A stretch of 64,000 nt of DNA from Chinchilla lanigera (GCF_000276665.1 NW_004955429.1:8261744-8325743); one strand, 5' to 3'. Positions 51,405-63,899 are shown, counted from the first letter of the stretch. Numbers and translations: made by a program. The notes: generated by a model from the sequence alone, not told the origin.

Positions 51405-51888
51405 GGAGAGTATCATAGCCAAACTAATTTATCCGTCTCCTTTCTGTGAGTTGAAATAACTACAGCATTGTAAATACTGAAAAATAGAGGAGATAAACTT
51501 ATTTGTAGTTAACCTAACATACATACAAACTTATTTGTCCATGTGACTTTGCCTAATGTTCAGGAACATTCCTTGGACCCATTCTGTGGCTATTTAACTG
51601 TTCTCTGTTTTGGGCATCACCCTGCTCCAGCACACTCTAAACTACCACTAGAGTTAGCCACTGAAAGCATGAATTGCACCTCTTAACCCCTCTGCCAAAA
51701 ATAACCCAGTGTGCTAGACTGTGTGCCAGAAAAACACTCATACTCCTCAACAGAACAGAAGGCAATTTTAGTAATTCTGTCCTCAGTTTCCTTTTAGCTT
51801 CTCCTACTACCTCCTCTTTATCTCACTCTTCCCCTTTGCACCTAGTATGCTAATGGCACTAACTCACTTAAAGATCTTCAGAATATGT
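51405..51888. other. Intron, nothing recognised
   Basis: No repeat or coding region recognised. Confidence 0.5.
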
Positions 51889-51889
51889 A

Positions 51890-52250
51890 TTGGATTAGTT
51901 TACTTTGTACTGTTGTAAGAAAAAACATGAAATAACTTAAAAGAGAATATATTTATTTGGATTACAGTTTCAGAGGGTTCAGTTCAACACTGACCAGCCC
52001 TGTTATTTGGGGACCCTCTAGTGAGGTAGTAAGTCATAGCGGGAGCAGGTGATAGAAACAGTAGCTCAACTCAAGGCAGCCAGTAAGCAAACACAGGAAG
52101 AAGAAAGGCTGGAGTCTGGTTTCCCCTTCAAGGGCACATTCCCAATGGCTGAACTTCCTTCTACTGGGCACTCCACTCTGAAAGGCTCCTCCACCCTCTA
52201 AGAGCAGCACAGAATGAGGACCACACGTTCAACACAAAGACCTTTGGTGG
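51890..52250 (-). repeat. Older MaLR/ORR-like LTR
   Basis: GGATTAGTTTACTTTGTACT, ATATTTATTTGGATTACAGT and the right-end CACGTTCAACACAAAGACCT match the layout of rodent MaLR LTRs in inverse. Confidence 0.65.
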
Positions 52251-52569
52251 TTGTTGAAGTTCTAAACTATCTAAACTACTCATTATCACATCTTCCTCTT
52301 ATCTATGCCTGGAATGCTGTCCCATCTTTTCTTTTCATAGATGATTTACAAGCTCTTTTCTTAAATATTTTCTTGGCCACTTTCCTTTTTAACCAACTGA
52401 GTTAAGTGTTGCCTACAGTGTGTGTCCATATCACTTTTTTCTTTGTCTCATTACATGTTTACAACACATCATGTTTACGTTCCTCGTGTGGAGCTGGTAC
52501 ATGTTTATAACACATCTTCATTCCTTTTCTCAACCCTTTTCCATCCCCTCTTTCTCCCCTCCATCTCTT

Positions 52570-53370
52570 GATACTCTTCTCATGTGAAAAAGATCTAGCT
52601 CTGTACTTACTACAATTATTATTTTGCTTTTTACTTATAATTGGGTTTCTCATATAAGAGCAACCATACAATATTTAACCATTTGCATTCGATTTATTTT
52701 ATGTAATATAGTGGTCTCAAAGTGCCTTCATTTTCTTCCCAATGACTCCAGCTTATCTTTCTTTCTGGAAGAGTAATACTCCATCATGTATAAATACAAC
52801 ATTTTTATCCATTCATTTGTTGATAGACATGTAGGCTGCTTCTTAGATTTGGCTAGTATAAATTTTGCTGCTATAAATTAAACATAGGTATGAATGTAGC
52901 ACTGTATCATGATTTAACCCTTTTATGAAGAAACCTAGTAGCACGAAATAGCTACATCAAATTAAATTCCTATTTTGAATTTTTAAAGGAATTTCTATGT
53001 TGATTTCCTTAGTGGTTACAAGTGTTTACATTCCCACCAACAATGTAAAAGGGTTCATTTTCCCCTGAGGCCTTGCCAGCATTTGTTATTATTTTGTTTC
53101 TTCATAATGACTGCCTTCTAGGGTAGGATGGAATATAAATATTGTTTTAATTTGCATTTCTGTAATTGCCAGCAATATTCAATATTGCTTCACATTTAAT
53201 GACCATTTGTTCTGTGAAGTGCCTATTCATTTCACTTGCCCACTTTTTGTTTGGGTCTTTTTTTGGACAGGTATATTTTTTTGACTATTTATATATTCTG
53301 AATATTAGTCCTCTGTCTGACAAATAGCTGGCAGGAAGTTTTCCCCACTATCAGGACAGTTAAACGGATC
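52570..53370 (-). mobile_element. Old L1, ORF2 C-terminal region
   Basis: The plus strand carries inverted L1 words: AGAGTAATACTCCATCATGT, TTTATCCATTCATTTGTTGA, TGTTTACATTCCCACCAACA and TTTGCATTTCTGTAATTGCC. Confidence 0.88.
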
Positions 53371-53689
53371 CTACCTAGTCCATTACACCTATTACATTGT
53401 GAACCTCTAGACCTGCATGATCTAACAATTTTGGATTCTTCACAGTGTGATTTTTAAACACATGAATCGTGGCACATCCAAACTGAGATATGCTGTAAGT
53501 ATATAATACAGGTTTATTCTGAAGACTGAGGGAAAACCAGAATAAAACATATATTATCAATAATATCATATATTATCAACAATTTACATGACAATATTTT
53601 TAAATAAAGTATATTCTTAAGACTGCCTATTTCATTTTAATTTTTATGCAATTGTTAGAAAATTTTATTGTGTATCTGTGCTCAAATTT

Positions 53690-53815
53690 TGGAATATTAT
53701 ATTTTTATTGGACAATGCTGTTGGAGAAGGCTAGTACCCACCCACTACCATAGCACCTAGCAGTTGTCACTTATAATTGATACTCAGCAAATGGTTCTTA
53801 AATGAATAAATAAGG
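53690..53815 (+). repeat. L2-like 3' end fragment
   Basis: CATAGCACCTAGCAGTTGTC, GATACTCAGCAAATGGTTCT and the closing AATGAATAAATAAG. Confidence 0.5.
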
Positions 53816-53929
53816 TAGGGGCAGTTTATCTGACATGAGTCTTAGAGGGAAAAAAGTCTTTCAAATGAACACTGTCAATCTCTGTGGCTCTGGGTGGTGT
53901 CATCCATCAGCAGCAACAACGCTCCTCTT

Positions 53930-54240
53930 TCAGATGAAGAAGGAAAACAAAGTTCCAGGATTATATTGGTCTTTATGAACAAGTCCTATGCCACAAACTA
54001 CACAAAGGTAGGGTGTACATAATGCCACATGGCACCCTCCACACCTCGTCACAGGAGGAACTTTGGTGACCTTATTGGACTTTACTTTGAACTTTATTGG
54101 ACTTTGATGAGGGCAGCAGGACATCTCAGCTATGAGGCTGCCCGAACTGTCACTTCCAGCCTTAGAATTTCTTACATGAATCACTATAAGAGCACAGTCC
54201 TCAGCAGAAATGCAGTAGAGACTCTGGCCTGAGGATGGAC
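53930..54240 (-). pseudogene. Cys-rich open frame, possible piggyBac-like relic
   Basis: A minus-strand frame stays open for about 100 codons and ends FSFFI-stop. Its C-terminal part has the pattern RCGGC...TPYLCVVCG...HKDQYN. The spacing of Cys pairs and the aromatic residues recall the Cys-rich tail of piggyBac-type transposases. No ATG suits as a start, nor did I see a catalytic domain upstream. Terminal inverted repeats were not found. It could also be chance or another zinc-ribbon gene relic. Confidence 0.3.
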
Positions 54241-54244
54241 AGAG

Positions 54245-54955
54245 AATGCAAACTCTCCTGTGACATTACTTATTTTTATTCTACTTGTAACCTTAGATGA
54301 GTATATCTTAGGAAGTGCCAGCATTAAAGAAATGATTTAGAAAATCTTTTTATACAGTAAGGGAAACAACCTCATGCTGAGGACACTCTTCTGAAATATT
54401 TCACACCATATAAAATTACTTCATCAATGTATACGTTCCAATGTTTCTTTTCTTCAGCCAAAAATCCAAATGCTTACTTCATCTACAGACTTAATAGATG
54501 GCAATAATATGGCAATATACCTATAATCACTATTCTGATTATAGGTATTCTCCAAGAACTTCACATTTTTATTAAAGGCATATATGCTTTTTCCAGTTGA
54601 TGGGGGAAATAAGATAAATAAGCTATTTACAAATGAATTTTTAGATGCGGTTGCTTTAGTTTTAGTTATGTTCTCTTACCTTTTACATGTTTCATGATAA
54701 CCTATCATACAATAATTTTATTAAAAAATGAAACACTGGTCTATTTTCTTGACTGAACAATCAATTTCCAGAATTTGGGAGATCATCTGTGGATAACCAA
54801 AGATTGTTATCATAATGACTCTAAGAATCAGAGCTGAACCAAAGCTGATATGCAGCATAGCAAGAGTGATGTATCCTCAATAAAAATGAAACTTATCAGT
54901 AATTGGTGTGATGTTCTGAAATATTTGGTCTTTGTCCATTTCCCCACATACATTT
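54245..54955. other. Intron, nothing recognised
   Basis: AT-rich sequence without a supported feature. Confidence 0.5.
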
Positions 54956-54989
54956 CATAGCATCTGCTGAATCCCCAGTATTGTGCTTC

Positions 54990-55497
54990 TTTCTACACCA
55001 GTGAGTTCACTGTTGATGGCCAGCACCTCGAGAGCTTCAACATGGTGGCCAGTCACCAGACAGACCAAAGTAGAAGTAATGATTGGGAGTTTCAGCTCCA
55101 CTTCAGCCTTTGAGGTGGTGATTGGACTTGAAGACTAAGTTCATCACAAATGGGAAGTGATTTAACCAATCATTCCAGAGTAATGAATACCTCCAAAAAG
55201 GGGTTCCAAGCACTTTGGGTAACTGAACACACCGAAGTTCTTGAGGACAGCATACCTGGGGAAAATATGGAAGATTTGAGACCCTTACCCCTTTCCTAAC
55301 CCTATACACATCTTCATTCCTATATGTATAACATCCTTTATAATAGACCAGTTGATGTAAGTAAAGTGCTTTCCTGCGTTCTTTGAGCTATTCCAGCAAA
55401 CTGATCGAAACCAAGGAGGGAGTTGTGGGAACTCAAATTTATAGGCAGTTGGCCAGAAACACAGGTCACAACCTGGGACTTAGAATAGGTTTCTGAA
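54990..55497 (+). repeat. ERVL-type LTR, family uncertain
   Basis: The segment includes TTTGAGGTGGTGATTGGACT, AAGTGATTTAACCAATCATT, CTTTATAATAGACCAGTTGA and AACCAAGGAGGGAGTTGTGG. I recognise this order from an old ERV LTR but cannot fix the family. Confidence 0.6.
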
Positions 55498-55498
55498 A

Positions 55499-55499
55499 T

Positions 55500-55532
<33 letters not shown>

Positions 55533-55537
55533 CGTGA
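55499..55537. repeat. (TG)n-(CG)n alternating purine-pyrimidine tract
   Basis: About 11 TG units flow into four CG units and TGCGTG. Confidence 0.95.
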
Positions 55538-55539
55538 AC

Positions 55540-56655
55540 GTGCATACCCAGGTAAATAGCATCAAAACTGAATTGGATCAATCAGTTATCCTATTATTCC
55601 CTGGAGACCTGATTGAGTATTGGTGGGGAGAAATTCCCACATACATCTTGTTGATGAGCAGTCACAGAAATGTGTTGATTTTTGTAGGACAGAACAGAAA
55701 AAGCCCCACTGGTATTTTTCCTACATTACCAGAGCTGGCCCAAAGAGATATATCCTCAAAAAAATCAGTACAACCAAGCTAACAAATCAGGTTAGAACGG
55801 ATATTCTTATAAATTCTCCTAAATTACAATCTAATATAATTATAGAGAGGAATGAAAAAATATTAAAAAATACTATGATGTTTTTGCATAAAATATGCAG
55901 TCTATGTAGCAAAATGTTTTGGTCCCTATCATCTCTAAATACTGTGTTTGAAGTTTTGTTTATAAAATACTTGGCTGGAAATTTTGAGGAAATATCTTAA
56001 TATTAGAGTTATAAAAACAGCGTATCTTTATGAATGATGCCACTAATATTGCTTAAAAGCATGCATTTAAATTAATACAAACCTATGGAAGCATTTCCAT
56101 TTTAGGACATATTTTGTGAAGGCACTGTTTTTTGGGGCTTTCAATAAGACTGCTAAGTAATGCCAATTTACAACAAAGTCCTTTTTCAAAGTGTAACTTG
56201 TGTACAGATGTTTATGGAATATTCACTTGTATTACGCATTATAAAAATCTACAACTTCAGAGTCTCAGGACCTTATTCTAACTTTGTCTCTACCTTGCTA
56301 ATGAAGTTTTCTACTGAAGGTCTTAATTGTACTATAAATAACACATTGACAAGCCACAAAATAAGGAAGAGTGAACTAAGAGGAAGAGTCTATTTAGATA
56401 GCAGAACAAGGTTAAATACATGCACCCTTAAGGAAGAACTGCATAGATTATTTCCTTTTATATTTGCCTTTCCTTCTAATTCATTCACTGTGCTCATCAT
56501 CAGAGCCCTCTTGCATGGATTTTATGACTTTCTAACTTTTTGTCGTTACTTCACATTTTACTCAACCCCCCAAGTGGTATCAGTGTCGCTTTTCTGCTTC
56601 ACTTTTTTTTTGGTGAGAAACACTTCTGCTACAGGATTTTGGTGGAAATTATGTT
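55540..56655. other. Intron, nothing recognised
   Basis: A 269-codon plus-strand frame starts here at 56160 but runs through the SINE and the CA repeat, so I treat it as chance. Confidence 0.55.
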
Positions 56656-56672
56656 TAAACTTTAACAAATAC

Positions 56673-56794
56673 GGGGGCTGGGGATTTAGCTCAGCGGCAA
56701 AAGCGCCTGCCTGGCAAGCGCAAGGTCGTGAGTTCGGTTCCTGGTACCGGAGAAAAACCCAAAAAAAAAAAAACAAAACAAAACAAAACAAAAT
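56673..56794 (+). repeat. ID-type SINE, young copy
   Basis: Near-identical to the copy at 30146, with an A-rich (CAAAA)n tail. A perfect 16-base target duplication AAACTTTAACAAATAC lies at 56657-56672 and 56795-56810. Confidence 0.96.
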
Positions 56795-56828
56795 AAACTT
56801 TAACAAATACAATGTGGTCTTCCAGAAC

Positions 56829-56829
56829 G

Positions 56830-56860
<31 letters not shown>

Positions 56861-56900
56861 TCACTCACACACACACTCACACACACACACAAACATACAC
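56829..56900. repeat. (CA)n microsatellite
   Basis: CA units with several CTCA and CAAA interruptions. Confidence 0.95.
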
Positions 56901-57680
56901 ACTTTTTTTTCTCTTTATGATTTAATTCTGTCGCCTTCCAAAGAGTGGCACAGAATTGGCATTATGTGAACCACCATGAACTTCTGTGGGCACCAGGCAC
57001 TCAGCACTTAGGACAACTGGTTTACCAAGTGGTGAAGGCTAAACTCCATTTGTGGTGAGCCAATTTCTAGGCACTCCCAGTACCCTGGAAATGCTACTAA
57101 ACAAGCCCTGTGGTTTACCAGGATGTCCAAGTCTAGGCAACTCTGGGCTTTCCTTGTTATTTACCTCCATTGCAAAAAGGTCTTGGGGAACTAATGGATA
57201 TAGAACCCAATGTTCATTTTCATCTTTATCCACTTGAGATGGATTCCATGTTAACATGCACATGGAATTATCTATCACTAAACTATGACAGTGCTATTTA
57301 TCTTGTTTTCCTTGTAACAGTTAATTATTCTTTTGTGGAATCTATTTTCTGCTCAGTTACCTAACATATAGTAAAAGCTCTGTCAATGAAACAGCCCCTC
57401 TCTTGATCCTCTCCTTTCTAGCTTTTCATCTGGGCTTGATTTCAGTGCCACAGTTTTAAATCAAACCAGTAAAATGATGACAAGATTCTGCTTTCCATTC
57501 ACCTTCTACAATATAAATATTTATGAGAAGAATAGTCTGCTACAGTGGCTTCACTCACCTAGCTTGGTGGCTATATAAAACTAAAGCCTTTTTTAATCCT
57601 GGTCGCTTTTACATAATGTCCTTAAATTGTCTTTCTGACCTATGCTCTTAATTAATCTCTCCATGAATCTTTACAGACGT
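56901..57680. other. Intron, nothing recognised
   Basis: Two mutually antisense open frames near 57040-57278 have no protein character. Confidence 0.5.
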
Positions 57681-57689
57681 GTCAGTAGG

Positions 57690-57900
57690 CTGTTCCTCAT
57701 TCTCCAAATTGCCTTCAACAGTTTACCTGTACTTCTACTCCCATGCCTCAAATTCCCTTTGCCAGTTCAGTCTACCAAAATCCTACTCTTGTACCAGGAT
57801 CTAAAGTAAATGCTGCTTTCTCCATAAGCTCCTTCATGACTCATACAAGGGAAACAGATTTTTCGCCAGCACTTCAAAAGCTTTTGCTAATATCTTTATA
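57690..57900 (+). repeat. Possible L2-like relic
   Basis: A run of CTCC-rich words ending in CATAAGCTCCTTCATGACTC resembles L2 3' sequence. Weak. Confidence 0.35.
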
Positions 57901-58309
57901 ATGGATCTTTTGTTTGTGCACGCATGCGCGTACACACACATACACACATTTTAAAATTTAACAGCAATCCTTAGAATTATACAATTTAACACTCTGTATT
58001 TTAACTATCTTTCTAGTTCTACCCATGACATATGATCTAGACTTCTCCCCAAACACAAAGGGAATCATCTACTAAGGTGAGAGGATGCTGTAATGCATTT
58101 CACAATAATTGTGAGCCCCGTTTAACCCAGCAGCCCAGAAACTATGTGCTTTAAACAAAGTGAAGCATAATTTGAGGGAAAATTAATATGCTGTAGCAAT
58201 ATTCCTATACTGTAGAGTAGATATCTTCATTAACAAATATAAAAATAGCTAAAGTAATGAATTTTATCAAGTATTTAGTGTGTACCAAGTATTTACTTAT
58301 TAAAGTAAG

Positions 58310-58440
58310 TGCTATTGATATACCCGATTCACAGATAAGAAAACTAAGGAAAAGAAGACACAAAACTGTGGACAGCAGAGGCAAGATCTGAAGCATAGTT
58401 TATAACCTTCACCCACATACTCTGCTGCCTGCTGGGTGTA
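58310..58440 (-). repeat. MIR SINE
   Basis: CAGATAAGAAAACTAAGGAA is the inverted MIR core, followed by GCAAGATCTGAAG. Confidence 0.6.
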
Positions 58441-60900
58441 AATATGACTAGTTATTATAGTTACGATTTACAACCTTACACTATCTTTCCTGAAAATAAA
58501 GATCACACATTTTGGGTTGTTTTAACAAAAGCTCTCAGCCTTGTTTCCTATAAATAGAGAAGTTTGGTCTTCACAGATAGGCGTTACAACTGCTCCTAAA
58601 TAGTAGTAACCTCAGAGTAACTGTTGTTCACTAAAATGTTGAACCTGAATAATTCTTTTCCACTCAGAAAAATATCATTTTCACTAATTCTGCTTCCATC
58701 TAAATACACAGCAGCAAATTTTCATTTGCCTTGGAGATGTACCAAAAATAGTTTAATACATATTGGGAATGTTTGGCTTCACCAGTGCAGCTACACAAAA
58801 TAAGCACTGGCAAAGAAATTGGAGCATTAGGCGACATCCTTACTCCACAGATTAGGGACCACTGGTCGGACAGAGAGTTAAAGGAGATTTGAAGCACTTT
58901 TAGGACACTTGGGTACCTAGGGCTATGTAGTGTTTTCATTTTTACCCTTTGACCTATGGGCATTCAGATAATTTTGATTTTAAGAAAAAAGGAGATAATT
59001 ATCTGCCTGTTTGTAGAAATTTAAATCTCCTACTTTTATCATTCTGTACAAGCTAAAAGGCACTTCACTGGCATTCTAGTTGAGGCAGGAGGATGATGTT
59101 TTGCCCAAAAGCTACAGCCAGTGTGTCCTTGATACAAACACTGGGAAAGTTCAAGGTCATGTTGCAAGCAGGGAAACCATTAATACAAAAACTCTAATGA
59201 AATAAAGCCGGGACATGGAAATCACGGTCCCATAACAGAAATGTTTCTAAATGGAGCCTACTTATTTTTCCTTTGAAATAAACTGCAAATATATTGCCCC
59301 TGGTTTTAAATTATCTACTTCATTAGGTTAAGAAATTACTTTTTCATTGCTAGCAAGTGGCTCTTCATCAGGGACAGTGTTTCCAACTGCCAAAATGTCA
59401 CGGCTTAAATACTTAAAGTGCATTTCTTGAAGGAAGAAAAATCACTTAAGGTTAGAAGCTTCTAGGAGCTCTACAACCACAGAGGGTTTTACACATAGCT
59501 CACAAATATCACACTGGACAGCATCAATATTTATTGGCTCGACGTTCTTCTGGGTGTAAGGCAAATGGAATGAAAATGAAGGATTGTACTTTCCTACATG
59601 GAAATGCACCTCTTGGCATTCTTCTTTTTAAATTACTCAGCCAGGGAAACATTTCTGGAGTCACTAAATTATCTTAAATATTTGAGATTTATAGGTAGAG
59701 CCTCAGTATGTTTGAACTGAACAATCACCATGAAGAACTCTTTAAGTCTGAGGATGCAGCTGAGGGCTGAGTCTGAGAACGTAAAATGTGATACCCAGAT
59801 AAAACGGTGGGGTTCCAGCTGGCTTTTATGGATCTACCTATTTTTACTACAAAGGAAAGCCAGTCTGACCTTTAGAAGAAAGATGAGACGCACGTTACAA
59901 ATAACGACCTAAAATTTACTTTAAAATTAAGGTGTTCATCATGATGTTTTTGACCTATTTTTTCTTATTTTTCGCCAGTTCAACAGCAGGGGTTCACAGG
60001 GAATGCCTTACTCATTATGAATTTACCCTTTATCCCTTAAAATTTAGAAAATTTCTTATCCATTCTTTTTGCCTTATATTCAGGATCCATAGGGCTCTAT
60101 GAAGAAGGCTTTAATCTTAGAAAGAACATTGTCTTCAAGGTAGTTCATGTCACTTTTCTGAAGATGCCTGGTTCTGATTCAAAGGAGGGTTGGTATGTTA
60201 AGGACCTTATATAAACAACATTAGGAGAATAGGTAATTATACTAAGATAGATATGACACATGCTGTTTTATCAAATACTGTTCTTGAAAGAAAAAATAAT
60301 TCTCTTCTATGTACTTTTGAGATTATATCCAAATGACACATGATATAATGTGAATCTGAAGAGGTCACCCAAAATTCTGCATCTGCACCAAGCTGAGAGG
60401 AGCCTGATAATAGCCTTTGATTGAGGAGGAAACCAAACAGAATCTTCACTATGCTATTAGTTCCTAAAGATACCAACCTAACACAAAAGAAGGCGACGTA
60501 GATTAAACAATTTACAGTACAGATCTGGGAGAAGTTAAGGGAAGAAAACAGGCAGTAGCTCTTTTAAAACACTGTCAGGCCGCAAAACAGTGGAAACAAA
60601 TGTGTGTCCTCAGTGAAAAACTGTGGAAAGACAGAAAAAACAGAGGTGACGCTGAGCCTCATACGGACAATCTTGCACTCCACAGTCTAAATCTTGATCT
60701 GTCAAACAAACTGTTACAGAAAAGTAATTAGATCTTCTATTAAGGATGAGCAGTGACTTTTTTTCCTTCTATGTTTTGTAGGCAGCTGGAGCTGAATTTA
60801 TGTCTAAAACCTCTAATTGGTTCCTCTCAGGTATAAGTAGAAAGGTTTTTATAAGTGTGTTTTTACTAAGAGTCCTCCCTGACCAGATGTTACATAAAGC
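58441..60900. other. Repeat-poor intron segment
   Basis: About 2.5 kb with no transposable element that I recognise. It would be a first place to look for conserved enhancers. Confidence 0.5.
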
Positions 60901-60904
60901 CTCT

Positions 60905-61045
60905 GTTTCTCAAAGTGGGTTCTTTCCCCTTAGGTATGCACAATAAACAGAAGCATCACCTAAGGAGCTACTGAAAACTGCATTCCTGGGTCCCCTTGCC
61001 AGAAAGTCTAATTGAGTAGGTGTGGCATTGCCTAGGGGTGGCTCA
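60905..61045 (+). repeat. MER5-like hAT DNA transposon fragment
   Basis: TTTCTCAAAGTGGGTTCTTT, AGAAGCATCACCTAAGGAGC, GTCTAATTGAGTAGGTGTGG: the word order of MER5A/B. Confidence 0.72.
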
Positions 61046-61511
61046 GAGGGCTCCTGTAGAACCCATTCTCTATACCAGCTTTCCCATGTCAGGGCAAATA
61101 AAACTGCAACAATGAATTACAGGGAGAAACCTCATACACATTTTGAAATTTTGAAACATTAGAGAACTCGGTGGCTTTTATGAAAATGAAACAATCTTAG
61201 CAAACACACGGCACACGCTAGGCAAATGCAGCGGAAAGGTATTTACTGCATTCTTCTCTGCTCTGTCAGACCTGTTAACTTGGCGCTAGACCCCTGCCCC
61301 TCCCCTGTAGAAATTTCACAGCTGCCACTGTAGGCATTACCCAGAGAGTCTCATTTTAAAGAAACACTCCTGCTAATTCTTAGGCAGAGTCTGTTATTCA
61401 CAGCAGCATTTTATCAGTTCTGTGGCAGCCACCTGCTAAACATGAAATGAAAAACACGGCCACAGTTTAGTCTATAAAAATAAATTTTAAAAAAATGAAT
61501 TGAATAGAAGC

Positions 61512-61514
<3 letters not shown>

Positions 61515-61551
<37 letters not shown>
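61515..61551 (+). repeat. Uninterrupted A37 tract
   Basis: Thirty-seven consecutive A bases with no recognisable SINE or LINE body on its left. Confidence 0.98.
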
Positions 61552-61552
<1 letters not shown>

Positions 61553-62425
61553 AACCTCCAGATAAAAGCTTGGTACTAACAGTGCCAAGCTGCTTGGAAA
61601 AATGCTGTGGGATCAAGCATTGTACAGAATAACCCACCACCTGTAGAGGAAAAAGGAAATGTTTGTTTTTGTCCTTGACCTGAAAATTTTGCCACATAAC
61701 AGGGCAAGATAGAAAGATGCTACTTGTACAATATTTCAAAGGCATAGTGGGGATATTTTTTCAAACCCGGAGCAAATGTAATTCCTTACCTCTACCGCTG
61801 CCTTCCTGAGCTCTTGCAGTAGCTGGTCCTGAAATACTTCCATCTATACATTCTTCACCAACTATAAGGTAGAGGTAAGGTCAGGCTTTGCTTCTGTCCA
61901 ACAACGCATCTACTGAGAACAGCCAACAGTTGCCTGTTGTCTGGAGTAGCTGCCATTCTCTTGGTTTGCAGTTCCTCTCTTTGACCGGACTGGTCTGTGG
62001 CCCTACCCCTTCACTGGTAAGCAGCCATCTAACCGCTATCAGCAGAGTCTCAGTGATTCAGAATGACTCCCCAGTGCACGATAGCTTCATGAAAGGATCA
62101 TCCTGCCTTCCCATCTCACCACCCTGCTACGAGGCCTGCCCTGAAACCCAGCCAGCACTCTGGTTCTCAAAGGTTGGCACCTGCTCCATGGATCCCAGCC
62201 CAAAGACAGAGTACTCAGTTGAAGATACTGCCATTGAATTTAAGGATCTCTTTGTTCCAGAAGATTTGTGCTTCTGGAGTTTGACTCTTGCCCAAAGTTG
62301 CAAATTTCCCTTTGGAAATCCTAATTGAAAAATGTTCAGACCACAGCAAAAAGAGCTCCCCAGTTTTGGCTTCCTTCTAACTCAATCACCATCCCCCCAG
62401 GGCCACTAGGGAAACAGTGGAACTT
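61552..62425. other. Intron, unclassified
   Basis: A 146-codon plus-strand frame (61888-62328) without recognisable domains. It may belong to an old LTR element whose end lies near 62570. Confidence 0.45.
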
Positions 62426-62429
62426 CCCA

Positions 62430-62572
62430 CTGCCCCATTCGCAAGACTCACAACATTCAAGCCATTCCCTGCCTCGGAGCCAGCCAACTGTGGACCAGAA
62501 TGTGAGCCAAAATAATCTTCTAGTTTATTTTATGGGAGCTGGGCATTGTGAGAAGAAAATGACTAAGTGACA
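62430..62572 (+). repeat. MaLR LTR 3' end
   Basis: GAATGTGAGCCAAAATAATC, TTCTAGTTTATTTTATGGGA and GAAAATGACTAAGTGA are the characteristic LTR end. Confidence 0.6.
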
Positions 62573-62576
62573 ATCA

Positions 62577-62745
62577 GAAGCGGGGCATGGTGGGGCATGC
62601 CTGTAATACCAGCACACAGGAGGCTGAGGCAGGAGGATTGCTGTGAGCTCAAGGCCAGTCTGGGCTACAAAGTGAGTTTAAAGGCAGCCTAAACTGCATA
62701 GCAAAATGTGTATCAAAAAGATTAAAAAAACAAAACACAACCAGG
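62577..62745 (+). repeat. B1-type SINE
   Basis: GGGGCATGGTGGGGCATGCC head, GGCTGAGGCAGGAGGATTGC, internal duplicated unit, then AAAAAGATTAAAAAAAC tail. Confidence 0.93.
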
Positions 62746-62917
62746 AATCACAAAATTACCCTTTTCTACCTTTCACTGAAGGACCCTGAGGTCCATATTT
62801 CAGGGTGGCATTCCCAAGACCCCCACAAAACAATTTAACTTTTTTTTAAAAAATGAGCTATTCCACAAGTAGTTTTCTCCCTTTCTGTCTCTCAAACTCT
62901 AGAATACAATAAATTTT

Positions 62918-63000
62918 GAGGGATGGGTATGTAGTTCAGGATAGAGTACTTGCCTAGCATGTATGAGACCGTGGGTTTACTCCCCTTATTGCCTCACAGA
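62918..63000 (+). repeat. Old ID-like SINE
   Basis: GAGGGATGGGTATGTAGTTC and GAGTACTTGCCTAGCATGTA form a decayed ID head. Confidence 0.65.
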
Positions 63001-63033
63001 AAAGCATACATTCTGAAAGTAATTATGAACAAC

Positions 63034-63116
63034 AGGGCCTGGGGATATAGCTCAATGGCACAAGCACCTGCCTGGCAAGCAGAAGGTCCTGAGTTCGATT
63101 TCCTGTACCAAAAAAA
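63034..63116 (+). repeat. ID-type SINE
   Basis: AGGGCCTGGGGATATAGCTC head and GTTCGATTTCCTGTACC end. A perfect 14-base target duplication TAATTATGAACAAC lies at 63020-63033 and 63117-63130. Confidence 0.94.
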
Positions 63117-63130
63117 TAATTATGAACAAC

Positions 63131-63898
63131 AAACTTTGCACATTATAATCTCACTGTTCATTTGTCTGATAAACATATAGATAAAACATTAAATAAGAAC
63201 ATCTACTACAGAAATTTATTCCTACCAATTCTTATCAAAAAGGATATCAAATATTAATGGTGTTTCAAAAGTAATACATGCATGCTACAATTACTCAAAA
63301 TGTACAAATGACTCCAAAAATTACATTTCTTTCCTGGTGCCGACTTCCAGCCATCTACTGTTACTCTTTGATGGTTACCAACGTTAGTATTTTCTTGTAG
63401 GTCTTTGTAGGCATTTTGCTGCCACTTGGAAGCATTTATGTTTCTTCTAAATTATTTCAGAGATACATAGTTTATGCATGTTTAAAAATATCCAGCTGTA
63501 CACATGTACATACATATATGTAAGTACTGTTTTTCTGTATATCTGATTTATTAACTAAACATATATAAAACTCTTCCATTCTGCCTAAAGACTACATGAT
63601 AGTCCACTCTGCAGGTGAACAACAATTTATTTAGCTTGAGCATCCTTACTGATGGGAGTTCAGGTAGATTTTCAGTCTTTTGTAACCCGTTATTTACATA
63701 CATGGCAATATGCCTATAGGGTACATTTTCAGAAGTAGGCATCTCAGTGTCAGTTAGACATGTTTAGCTCAGTAGATAACAATGAATCATCAACAGCCAT
63801 GCTGAAAAGTACTCTCTTCATATCCTAAAAAATATATCAATTTATAAGCCTTGTTTTTTTTTTTAAAGAAATTCAAATCATGAATGAAAATAGTATTT
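63131..63898. other. AT-rich intron, nothing recognised
   Basis: May contain old LINE fragments near 63340-63740, but none that I can name. Confidence 0.45.
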
Positions 63899-63899
63899 C

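Noticed and set aside
56160..56969. Longest open frame without N, 269 codons on the plus strand
   Set aside because: It runs straight through an ID SINE and a CA microsatellite, giving Lys- and His/Thr-rich nonsense. It has no recognisable domain and is antisense to PLXDC2.
61888..62328. 146-codon plus-strand frame
   Set aside because: No recognisable domain, moderately GC-rich sequence that lengthens chance frames, and adjacent to an LTR end.
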